A stretch of 8,288 nucleotides of DNA, taken from assembly GCA_031269135.1 (NCBI GenBank), contig JAISZP010000026.1, forward strand, positions 1 through 8,288. Direction: 5' to 3'. How positions within the stretch are numbered: the stretch's first letter is position 1; every line of letters starts with the position of its first letter. Of the stretch, positions 1 through 5,946 are shown piece by piece. The stretch is from Deltaproteobacteria bacterium (GTDB lineage: Bacteria > Desulfobacterota > Desulfarculia > Adiutricales > Adiutricaceae). The notes beneath the pieces are model-generated. The model worked only from the letters and a program-made list of their open reading frames with translations. It was not told where the DNA came from and did no database searches. Made by a program: the position numbers and the translations under genes.

Positions 1-630
1 TTCAATATTATGCGTGACGAAAGCTACCGTGGTTCCCTCTTCTTCTTGAATCCTTCTGACTTCATCTTCCAGATAATACCTCAGCTGAATATCCATCTGC
101 CCGTATGGTTCGTCCATCAAAAGCAGATCAGGCTTCACGGCGAATTCTCTGGCCAAAGCCACCCTCTGCTCAAGACTGGCCGAAAGCTCCTGGGGATAGT
201 AATCGGCAAAGGGCCTCAAGCCGACGATGTCGAGCATTTTTTCCACTCGGTCTTTGACCTCCGCCTCAGGGAGTTTTTTTATCCTAAGGCCGAAAGCCAC
301 GTTGTCCCAGACCTTCAGCCACGGAATCGAGGAGGCTTCCTGGAAAACAAAGCCGATGTTATGACGAGCCAGATCGATGCTCTCGCCGTCAACCAATATT
401 TCTCCTGCCGTCAGAGGAAGAAAGCCGGTCAGGCAGTTTAGAAAAGTGGTCTTGCCGCAGCCGGTCGGTCCCACCAGGCACAAAAGCTCGCCCTTATGGA
501 TGTCGAAGCTTATGTCGTCAAGCACCAAAAGAGAATCATAAGCCTTGGTCAGGCTCCGAACCGAGACCTTGGGGCTGGTCTTTGAAGCTGCGGATTGTTG
601 TTCGCTAGATTGTCTTTCGCTTGAAGTCAT
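1..630 (-). CDS. ABC transporter ATPase, NitT/TauT (SsuB/TauB) type, 3' end cut by window (NBD-B)
   Basis: This is the second ATP-hydrolysing subunit of the sulfonate-type importer, acting on the cytoplasmic face of the permeases. I translated 210 codons down to base 1; the C-terminus lies outside the window. Visible motifs are Walker A GPTGCGKT (54-61), Q-loop Q97, Walker B LLLMDE (169-174), a D-loop reading GQMD (177-180) and the H-loop histidine H207 in VTHNIE. The signature is degenerate: LSASL (149-153) where LSGGM or LSGGQ is expected, so both glycines are lost although the following EQRVALAR is normal. The ATG follows the TAA of the preceding ATPase with no spacing and only a weak upstream GGTG, which suggests translational coupling. 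The first 20 residues are a polar Ser/Gln-rich tail containing a 15-bp duplication. The ABC assignment is firm; the substrate is inferred from the operon. Confidence 0.93.
   Translation of the reverse strand, partial: MTSSERQSSEQQSAASKTSPKVSVRSLTKAYDSLLVLDDISFDIHKGELLCLVGPTGCGKTTFLNCLTGFLPLTAGEILVDGESIDLARHNIGFVFQEASSIPWLKVWDNVAFGLRIKKLPEAEVKDRVEKMLDIVGLRPFADYYPQELSASLEQRVALAREFAVKPDLLLMDEPYGQMDIQLRYYLEDEVRRIQEEEGTTVAFVTHNIE
595..624 (-). repeat. 15-bp duplication in the N-terminus of the second ATPase
   Basis: On the minus strand TCAAGCGAAAGACAA is followed directly by TCTAGCGAACAACAA, matching at 12 of 15 bases. The pair encodes SSERQ and SSEQQ in the polar tail before the ABC domain. It is short and diverged, so chance or simple low complexity is possible. 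Confidence 0.45.
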
Positions 631-1536
631 TTAGAGCACCATATCGTAGTGAGCTGAAATCTCCTTGCGGAGGGCTAGAAACACCGGATCGGTGTAACTG
701 CGGGGATGAGGGATGTTTATTTCCCACTCCTTTTTTAGTTTGGCGGGTCTTTTGGACATCAAGACCACTCTATCTCCCAGAAAAATAGCTTCCTCAATGT
801 TGTTCGTAACGAAGATGACGGTTCTTTTTTCTTTTTCCCATATGATCAGAAGCTCCTTTTCCATGGCGTAACGGGTTTGAGCGTCAAGAGCCCCGAATGG
901 TTCGTCCATCAAAAGGACTTCCGGTCCGGAGGCGTAGGCTCTAGCCAGTCCCACCCGCTGCTTCATCCCTCCGGACAAGGCCTGCGGGTAAGCCTTTTCA
1001 AAACCAGACAAGCCGACAAGCTCGATAAATTTAGCGGCGACACTGCGGCGCTCGGCAAGACCTACTCCCTTGGACTTAAGGCCCCAGGCCACGTTTTCCT
1101 CGACCGTTTGCCAGGGAAAGAGGGCGTATTTCTGGAACACAAGCCCTCTTTCCATACCGGGACCTTTGACGGGAGCGCCTCTAAAGCTTACCAGACCGGC
1201 CTGAGGTTCTTGGAGTCCGGCTAGGCAGTTAAGCAAAACTGTCTTACCGCATTGACCTGGTCCAAGGACCACCAAAAACTCATTTTCCTTGACGCCGAGG
1301 GTGAAACCGTCAAGCACTTTCAGCTCGTCGCCCACCTGAAAGGATACCGTCAGCCCCTGACAGAAAAGGATATATTCAGCCGGAGAGGCCGCTCGCTGGA
1401 CCGACGGCTTTGGAGGCTCAAATAGATTTGGGTTCTCGAATTGCCATGGGTCTTCAAATAGCTTTTGCTTCTCAAATAGCTTTTGGTCCTGAAATAGCTT
1501 TTGGTCCTGAAAGCTTGCTTCTTTTCTAGTTGTCAT
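631..1536 (-). CDS. ABC transporter ATPase, NitT/TauT (SsuB/TauB) type, with N-terminal hexapeptide repeats (NBD-A)
   Basis: This is the first ATPase subunit of the importer, 301 residues where the family usually has about 250-270. The excess is an N-terminal extension of about 50 residues, five six-residue units ending in Phe (such as QDQKLF and EKQKLF, residues about 10-39) followed by a Pro-rich linker. The ABC domain begins near residue 55. Walker A is GPGQCGKT (92-99), unusual for Gln at position 95 and Val at 100. The Q-loop is Q135, the signature LSGGM (187-191), Walker B VLLMDE (207-212) and the D-loop GALD (215-218). The H-loop reads VTNNIEEA, with Asn245 where the switch histidine is expected. 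Its partner has complementary defects, suggesting an asymmetric heterodimer. The start ATG has an upstream TGAGGT four to five bases away and an in-frame TGA three codons upstream, so the start is secure. Confidence 0.95.
   Translation of the reverse strand: MTTRKEASFQDQKLFQDQKLFEKQKLFEDPWQFENPNLFEPPKPSVQRAASPAEYILFCQGLTVSFQVGDELKVLDGFTLGVKENEFLVVLGPGQCGKTVLLNCLAGLQEPQAGLVSFRGAPVKGPGMERGLVFQKYALFPWQTVEENVAWGLKSKGVGLAERRSVAAKFIELVGLSGFEKAYPQALSGGMKQRVGLARAYASGPEVLLMDEPFGALDAQTRYAMEKELLIIWEKEKRTVIFVTNNIEEAIFLGDRVVLMSKRPAKLKKEWEINIPHPRSYTDPVFLALRKEISAHYDMVL
1420..1509 (-). repeat. Five 18-bp tandem units in the N-terminus of the first ATPase
   Basis: Units begin at 1420, 1438, 1456, 1474 and 1492 (plus-strand reading). 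The last two are identical (aaatagcttttggtcctg), the third differs only in its last five bases, and the first two are more diverged. They encode hexapeptides QDQKLF, QDQKLF, EKQKLF, EDPWQF and ENPNLF. The array precedes the ABC domain and preserves the reading frame. The divergence gradient suggests the newest duplication is at the 5' end of the gene. Confidence 0.9.
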
Positions 1537-1767
1537 TCGACCTCAGATAAACGTTTGCTGAAAACTTTGTTGAGGCGTTTCCGCCTTGCGGCGCTCCATC
1601 ATATCTTTGCCGCGATCTAGCGAATCTTTGCGGTGATATATCGACCCTTTATGGCTGTTCATCAATTCTTTGAAAGCGACTCTTTAAGGCCGTTTTGTAG
1701 CTTTTTAAGGGTTTTTGGGGCTTTTCCTGGACTTGTCGGCGGCTTTTTGAAGCCTCACAAAAAGCCG
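1537..1767. other. 231-bp gap inside the transporter operon, no convincing gene
   Basis: This is the only sizeable intergenic space in the window. On the minus strand it starts with a palindrome at the permease stop codon, continues with an A-rich stretch, and has a small stem with a GAAA tetraloop at 1573-1586 (AGGCG/CGCCT). A 39-codon open frame lies at 1543-1662 with no good ribosome site and no family I recognise. TTGATG, 17 bases, then GATATA (1665 down to 1637) could be a poor sigma-70 promoter. A run with weak 21-bp periodicity, built on CGCAAAGAT and GGCAAAGAT, lies at about 1590-1632. It could be a spacer that sets ATPase expression separately from the permeases, or a decayed repeat region. 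Confidence 0.5.
1740..1767 (-). other. 10-bp perfect inverted repeat at the permease stop codon
   Basis: CGGCTTTTTG (1740-1749) pairs with CAAAAAGCCG (1758-1767) around an eight-base loop, immediately after the TGA of the second permease. On the transcribed strand no U-run follows, so it is not a standard intrinsic terminator. It could act as an RNA stability or processing hairpin separating permease and ATPase expression. The inverted repeat is directly visible; the role is inference. Confidence 0.5.
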
Positions 1768-2544
1768 TCAAACCAGTTGTCTCCGCCAAGGGCAGATAAG
1801 CTTTTCCAATAATCTCAACAGCGCGGCGAGAAGGGCCCCCAGCACTCCAATCACCGCCATGCCTGCTATGATCATTTCCGGCCTGTCAAGGTTCATGCCC
1901 TGGATTATAATGAAACCGACCCCTTCCCTGCCGCCTACCAGTTCGGCGGCCAGAACGCACATCCAGGCCATAGACATGCCGTTTTGGAGACCCGCAAATA
2001 TTGAAGGCAGGGCCGCAGGGACCGCAACCGCCAAAAACAATCGCTTCTTGGAGGCCCCAAAGACCTTGGCAGCCTGAATCAGAAGCGGATCGACGTAGCG
2101 GGTCCCTGTGAAGGAATTGAGCACCAATATGATAAACGCCCCAACATAGCAGATATAGATCTTCGAGCCTTCAGCCACGCCCAGCCAAAGAATGGCGATT
2201 GGAATCCAAGCGATGGGCGGTATCGGTCGAAAGATTTCGAAAATAGGCATGACGATTTTGCGGCAAGTGGCGTTCCAGCCCATCATGAGTCCCAGCGGGA
2301 GGCCCGTCACGATGGCTAAGACGTAAGCCGCCATCACCCGCCTGAGGCTGAAGAGCACGTGCTCGATAAGAGTTCTGCCGCTGAGGGGGGTATTGAAGAG
2401 ACGAACTATTTCCCCAAACACTTCCAATGGGTTGGGCAGAAATCTTGCTCCCGCCATTTGGTTTACCGTAATCCAGAGCAAAAGGGCCGCTGAAAGCGAT
2501 AGACTACCCAAGAAATAGGGATATAACCGGCTATTGCCTTTCAA
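1768..2544 (-). CDS. ABC transporter permease, SsuC/TauC type (second permease, TM2)
   Basis: This is an inner-membrane permease of the binding-protein-dependent transport family, 258 residues, the normal length for SsuC or TauC. Hydrophobic segments lie near residues 10-28, 68-90, 110-121, 128-146, 195-213 and 224-243. The cytoplasmic coupling (EAA-type) loop runs from about 157 to 181, with AAKVFGAS and the VPAALPSI end. RPIPPIAWIPIAILWLGV (106-123) is nearly shared with the other permease in the operon, so the two are paralogues and probably form a heterodimer. The start codon is TTG, overlapping the TGA of the upstream permease as TTGA. It is supported by a perfect AGGAGG five bases upstream. 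A short palindrome follows directly at the stop codon. Substrate specificity cannot be read from the permease; sulfonate import is inferred from the neighbours. Confidence 0.94.
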   Translation of the reverse strand: MKGNSRLYPYFLGSLSLSAALLLWITVNQMAGARFLPNPLEVFGEIVRLFNTPLSGRTLIEHVLFSLRRVMAAYVLAIVTGLPLGLMMGWNATCRKIVMPIFEIFRPIPPIAWIPIAILWLGVAEGSKIYICYVGAFIILVLNSFTGTRYVDPLLIQAAKVFGASKKRLFLAVAVPAALPSIFAGLQNGMSMAWMCVLAAELVGGREGVGFIIIQGMNLDRPEMIIAGMAVIGVLGALLAALLRLLEKLICPWRRQLV

Positions 2545-3911
2545 GATAGCCTCCTAGACGAGACGAAAAGCTTCTCGGCTCTGGTCAGACCCCAGGAAAG
2601 AAAGGCCCCCAAAAACCCGATGGCCAGCATGCCGACTATGACGATGTCCGGCCTGGCTAGGCGGCGGCCCATCTGGATCATAAACCCGAGTCCCTGGGAG
2701 GCGGCCAGCAGTTCTGCGGCCACCAGAGTAGTCCAAGCGGCATTTAGAGACAGCCTCAGGCCTGTAAAAATCATGGGAATGGCGCTTGGCGCCCCGATTT
2801 TTAAAAACGCCGTGAAATCGCTGGCCCCGTGGATTTTAGCCACCCGAGTCAGAGTGGGGTTGGTTAGGCGGATCCCGGTAAAGGAGTTGATCACGCAGGG
2901 GACGAAAGAAGCCAGAAAAATGATGAAAGCCTTGGCGTTTACTCCGATCCCCAACCAGAGTATGGCTAACGGAATCCAAGCGATAGGCGGCACAGGCCGA
3001 ATGATGTCGAAGATTGGCCTGGCTAAAAAGTTAAAGCGAGGGTACCAGCCCATCAGAAGGCCCAGCGGTATGCCGACCACCGCCGCCGCCGTAAAGCCCA
3101 CGACGGCCAGCCCGAGGCTTGATAAGGCGTGCGCCCAGAGATAGGCTCCGTCAGGGTTCACCTCGGCGAGCTTCATAATGAAGATCTTTAGGACCTTTGA
3201 CGGCGGCACCAGCTGATAGGGTCCGATTATCCCGAAGTAGCAAACTCCTTCCCACAAAACGAAAAAAACAATCAGGCTGATTAGCGATAGACGCACCTCG
3301 AACAGCTTTCGCCACAAACGGACCAGCCAGCGAGTGGACGCGCGAGGGGAGACGGGAAGCGACAAGGGAGGCGACATGGGAGGCGATATAGCAGGGGACC
3401 AATCGGCTCGGATTTGTTCTGATTCGATTGGTCCCTCTGATTCGATTGATTCCTCTGCTGTGGTCATTTCGCTCGCCCCGGAAGCCCTCGCCTGAGAAAT
3501 CGACTCGGGAATCGTCTCTGGAATCGACTCTGCAACAGCCTTTGCAATCGTCTCTGCAGCAATCTCCTGCGCTCCGCCAGAGCCGTCGCCGCCGGCAGGA
3601 GTCGAACTAGTCGACTGGGAAGTCGAAGGAGTCGAAGGTGGAGTCAAAGAGGAAGTCAAGGCCGAAGTCGAAGATGCAGTAAAGGGGGAAGCCGCAGGAG
3701 CCAAGCCTTTCTCCAATGTCGCCTCTTTCCCCGATATAGCCTCTTTCTCCAATGTCGCCTCTTTCCCCAAAATAGTCCCTTTCTCCAATGCAGCCTCTTT
3801 GTCCGATATAGCCTGCATCGGCTCTTTGGCCTCTGATTGCGCTCGACTGGAGGTCTCGGTCGGCCACTCGGAGTCTTCAAGCTTCGCTAATGGGTGAGAG
3901 AAAGAATTCAT
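2541..3911 (-). CDS. ABC transporter permease, SsuC/TauC type, with about 195-residue repeat-rich N-terminal extension (TM1)
   Basis: This is the first inner-membrane permease subunit. The last 260 or so residues (from about 195) form a complete SsuC/TauC-like permease: first membrane segment near 208-226, RPVPPIAWIPLAILWLG at 305-321, and a coupling loop at about 356-380 with RVAKIHGAS and APSAIP. At 456 residues it is far longer than the usual 250-280. The excess is a hydrophilic, low-complexity N-terminus: Glu/Lys-rich repeats of the type GKEATLEK (33-69), a Ser/Thr/Pro stretch (72-106), an acidic Ile/Glu/Ser part (118-167) and SPPM/SPPL repeats (173-189). It carries no signal peptide or domain I recognise and should lie in the cytoplasm. 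The ATG directly follows the TAA of the binding-protein gene, with AAGG about ten bases upstream. Internal Met codons at 150 and 179 lack good ribosome sites, so I keep the long form, although a shorter product is possible. Confidence 0.9.
   Translation of the reverse strand: MNSFSHPLAKLEDSEWPTETSSRAQSEAKEPMQAISDKEAALEKGTILGKEATLEKEAISGKEATLEKGLAPAASPFTASSTSALTSSLTPPSTPSTSQSTSSTPAGGDGSGGAQEIAAETIAKAVAESIPETIPESISQARASGASEMTTAEESIESEGPIESEQIRADWSPAISPPMSPPLSLPVSPRASTRWLVRLWRKLFEVRLSLISLIVFFVLWEGVCYFGIIGPYQLVPPSKVLKIFIMKLAEVNPDGAYLWAHALSSLGLAVVGFTAAAVVGIPLGLLMGWYPRFNFLARPIFDIIRPVPPIAWIPLAILWLGIGVNAKAFIIFLASFVPCVINSFTGIRLTNPTLTRVAKIHGASDFTAFLKIGAPSAIPMIFTGLRLSLNAAWTTLVAAELLAASQGLGFMIQMGRRLARPDIVIVGMLAIGFLGAFLSWGLTRAEKLFVSSRRLS
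2550..2555 (-). promoter_or_regulatory. Strong ribosome binding site (AGGAGG) that decides a TTG start
   Basis: AGGAGG lies within the last codons of the first permease, five bases before the TTG at 2544. This perfect Shine-Dalgarno sequence, with the TTGA stop/start overlap, supports TTG as the true start of the second permease and points to coupled translation of the two permeases. Confidence 0.75.
3349..3396 (-). repeat. 12-bp tandem units coding SPPM/SPPL in the first permease N-terminus
   Basis: Four 12-bp units (plus-strand gagacgggaagc, gacaagggaggc, gacatgggaggc, gatatagcaggg) encode the Ser-Pro-rich stretch at about residues 173-188, just before the membrane domain. The middle two differ by one base; the outer ones are more diverged. 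Confidence 0.7.
3418..3453 (-). repeat. Two 18-bp units in the first permease N-terminus (acidic part)
   Basis: Units tctgattcgattggtccc and tctgattcgattgattcc lie back to back and match at 16 of 18 bases. They encode the acidic ESIESE-GPIESE segment at about residues 154-165. The sequence is unrelated to the array at 3707-3814, although the unit length is the same. Confidence 0.8.
3707..3814 (-). repeat. Six 18-bp units (three 36-bp pairs) in the first permease N-terminus
   Basis: Two alternating 18-bp variants, ctttctccaatgtcgcct and ctttccccgatatagcct (plus-strand reading), start at 3707, 3725, 3743, 3761, 3779 and 3797 with a few substitutions. The array encodes residues of about 33-69, with hexapeptide pairs of the kind KEATLE-KEAISG. 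It is best viewed as three copies of a 36-bp, twelve-codon unit that stays in frame. Confidence 0.9.
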
Positions 3912-5000
3912 TTATTTGCGCCCTTGGACTAACTTCTCCAGAAAGCTTGCATCAATAAAGTAGTTGTTGTTCTTGTAAGCGTCGTATTCTTCTTGGCTGA
4001 TGCGGCCTTGCTCCAAGAGAAACCGAGCCGTGCCGTCCAACCAGGCGGGCACTTTTTCGGGGTTGGTGAGAAGTTCAAGCTGCTCCTGAGCGGTAAAGAG
4101 CGGGCGGTATTTAAACTCAAGTTTCACCTGATCCGCAGTCAGTTCCAGGCCGCAGTAATCCGTGAAATACTTCAGAAGCGGCGCCACCGAGCCGTCCGGG
4201 TCGGCCTTGAGCGCCTCTATTTCCGAAACATAGACGTCCAGCCAGGCGACCACCAGATCAGGGTGCTCTTCGGCGAATTCCTTTCTGGCCCCTACCCCGC
4301 CTAAGATGATGGAGCCGGCCTTGGCCCCTGAAGAAACCTTTATCCAGCCCTTGGCTTCGGCGATATAGCTGAAGGGCGCCCAGAGCTGCAGGATGTCGCC
4401 CTCCCCGGCGCCGAAGGCTGTAACCGCCTGGGCCTGTTCCATGTGGACGATGGAGACGTCGGAATCGCCGAGTCCCAGCGCCTTTAAAGTCGACGATAGG
4501 GCGTAGTGGCCGGTGGAGACGGTAGTGGCCAGGATTTTCTTGCCTTTCCAATCGTCTTTCGTGCCGTAAATCTCAGGGTAGTTAGGATTGGCGCCCTTTG
4601 AATTTAAAAGGGGTGAATCCGGGCGAGCCCACAGATCGTTGGTTTCCGACTCGTCGTTGGAAATGGCGATAAACTTGTAGCCGTAGCGGATGCCCGCCAA
4701 AATGGTCGGGACCGCGCCCATGGCGCCGACGTCCCATTGGCCGGCGGCTAAGGCCTCCACCTGAGGGCCGCCGGAGGCGAAGAGAGTGAAATCGGTGGCG
4801 AAAGGCGCGCTGTCGATCTTACCTGTTTCGATGGCATGCCAGATGGGGAGTCCGTGCAAGGCGGGCTGAGCGCTGGTGTGGACCAGAGGCTTGTCCTGAG
4901 CCTCCAAAAGTCCGGGTCCAATCAGAAGGCCGGGACCGATTAGCCCCAGCAACAACAGAGCAAAAGAGGCCGTTAAAATTCTCGAAAGATTTTTGGTCAT
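3912..5000 (-). CDS. ABC transporter substrate-binding protein, SsuA/TauA type
   Basis: This is a periplasmic or extracytoplasmic receptor that would deliver the substrate to the two permeases. It has 362 residues. A Sec signal peptide is clear: basic start (MTKNLSR), a long hydrophobic core (8-32) and probable cleavage after LEA (34/35). There is no lipobox cysteine. The mature part has the family pattern: HGLPIWHAIETGKI (49-62) and ASGGPQVEALAAGQWDVGAM (75-94), then the second lobe from about 150 (WKGKKILATTVSTGHY) to the C-terminus. The signal core contains LIGPGL twice in tandem, from an 18-bp duplication. GAGGAA lies five bases before the ATG. The gene sits 29 bp after the activase and abuts the permease, so its ligand is probably the GRE substrate (isethionate) or a precursor such as taurine. 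The ligand is inference only. Confidence 0.92.
   Translation of the reverse strand: MTKNLSRILTASFALLLLGLIGPGLLIGPGLLEAQDKPLVHTSAQPALHGLPIWHAIETGKIDSAPFATDFTLFASGGPQVEALAAGQWDVGAMGAVPTILAGIRYGYKFIAISNDESETNDLWARPDSPLLNSKGANPNYPEIYGTKDDWKGKKILATTVSTGHYALSSTLKALGLGDSDVSIVHMEQAQAVTAFGAGEGDILQLWAPFSYIAEAKGWIKVSSGAKAGSIILGGVGARKEFAEEHPDLVVAWLDVYVSEIEALKADPDGSVAPLLKYFTDYCGLELTADQVKLEFKYRPLFTAQEQLELLTNPEKVPAWLDGTARFLLEQGRISQEEYDAYKNNNYFIDASFLEKLVQGRK
4908..4943 (-). repeat. 18-bp duplication in the signal peptide of the binding protein
   Basis: Units aagtccgggtccaatcag and aaggccgggaccgattag match at 14 of 18 bases and encode LIGPGL twice in the hydrophobic core of the signal peptide (about residues 20-31). 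The duplication lengthens the core by six residues without breaking its character. Confidence 0.75.
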
Positions 5001-5029
5001 ACTTGTTCCTCGTAAAGTGATTGCAAACG

Positions 5030-5941
5030 TTAGACGACGGAAGTCGAACCTCCATGATCCTTTAACTGAGAGATTAAATAATCAAATTTATCATTATCTG
5101 GAACTATATTTTTATATCTATACTCTCTGCCCAGAAAATTATATTTGACCTCGCCAGCGCGATGATACGGCAGATACTCGGCGGCGACGTTACCCGCTTT
5201 GGGGGCGAGATCTCCGAGGCGGCGCAGAGCGCTCGGAGCATCATTGAAATCAGGTATGACCGGGATGCGGACGGTTATCTTTTTGGAGTAAATCCCGGCG
5301 AGGCGGTGGAGATTTTCGATGATGGCCTGGTTGCCCAGGCCTGTGAACTCCCTATGTTTAGCGTCGTCGAAGTGCTTTAGATCGTAGAAGATTGAATCGA
5401 GATGGACAGAGACCTCTTTGAGGATTTCAAAATCGCAGGCCCCCGAGGTCTCCAAGGCCGTATCGATGTGGCGTTTTTTCGCTTCCTTTAGTAGGGCCAA
5501 AGCGAAGGCCGGCTGCGCTAGGGCCTCCCCGCCGCTGATGGTTAGCCCTCCGCCGGAACGCTGATAAAATACGCCGTCTTCCTCCACCTTTCTCCGCGCC
5601 TGCTCTACGCTCATCTTTTCTCCGTAACGAAAACGTGCCCCGGACGGACAAGCTTCCGCGCAGAGAAAGCAGCCGACGCATTTGCCGCGGTCAAAGATCA
5701 CGGCCTGATCGACCTCTTTCAGGCTCCCATTGGGACAGACCTTGATGCATCTGCCGCAGACCTTCGCTCCCAGACAAAGGCCAGGATTCACGCCCAGTTC
5801 CGGTTGATGTTTTTGGGACTCCGGATTGGAGCACCACCGACACCTCAAAGGACAACCTTTAAAAAAAACGATTGTCCTAATGCCTTTTCCGTCATGAACG
5901 TTAAAGCGCTGAACGTTGAAAATCACGCCTTCGACGGTCAT
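5030..5941 (-). CDS. islB: Glycyl radical enzyme activating protein (radical SAM), probable isethionate sulfite-lyase activase
   Basis: This cytoplasmic radical-SAM enzyme uses S-adenosylmethionine and a [4Fe-4S] cluster to install the glycyl radical on the adjacent lyase. Numbered from the ATG at 5941 (303 residues), the cluster motif CPLRCRWC provides C30, C34 and C37 (CX3CX2C). Two ferredoxin-like cysteine sets follow, C56/C62/C65/C69 and C88/C91/C94/C98, typical of GRE activases with the extra ferredoxin-like domain. The SAM-binding GGE is at 137-139. The N-terminal HDGKGIRT has Lys where many relatives have Pro. An upstream TTG at 5950 overlaps the lyase stop codon as TTGA and would add three residues, but GGGA is then only two bases away, so I prefer ATG 5941. 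Activase function is firm; the islB name depends on the identity of the partner. Confidence 0.93.
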   Translation of the reverse strand: MTVEGVIFNVQRFNVHDGKGIRTIVFFKGCPLRCRWCSNPESQKHQPELGVNPGLCLGAKVCGRCIKVCPNGSLKEVDQAVIFDRGKCVGCFLCAEACPSGARFRYGEKMSVEQARRKVEEDGVFYQRSGGGLTISGGEALAQPAFALALLKEAKKRHIDTALETSGACDFEILKEVSVHLDSIFYDLKHFDDAKHREFTGLGNQAIIENLHRLAGIYSKKITVRIPVIPDFNDAPSALRRLGDLAPKAGNVAAEYLPYHRAGEVKYNFLGREYRYKNIVPDNDKFDYLISQLKDHGGSTSVV

Positions 5942-5946
5942 ATCGA

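Noticed and set aside
10..441. Plus-strand open frame of 143 codons opposite the second ATPase
   Set aside because: It is antisense to a clear ABC ATPase with Walker motifs. The same applies to the plus-strand frames at 877-1224, 2620-3144 and 3993-4304.
1637..1665. Sigma-70 promoter TTGATG, 17 bases, GATATA
   Set aside because: The -10 matches consensus at only about three of six positions, so this is compatible with chance; it is mentioned only in the gap entry.
1740..1767. Palindrome as an intrinsic transcription terminator
   Set aside because: On the transcribed strand the stem is not followed by a U-run, and the next two genes need the same transcript or a new promoter that is not convincing.
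3707..3814. CRISPR-like array
   Set aside because: Units are directly adjacent 18-mers with no unique spacers, they keep the reading frame and they encode a repeat peptide inside a permease gene.
3607..3880. Alternative minus-strand open frames in the permease extension (GERGDIGERG-type repeats)
   Set aside because: They are out-of-frame readings of the same 18-bp repeats, with no ribosome site and no link to the downstream permease domain.
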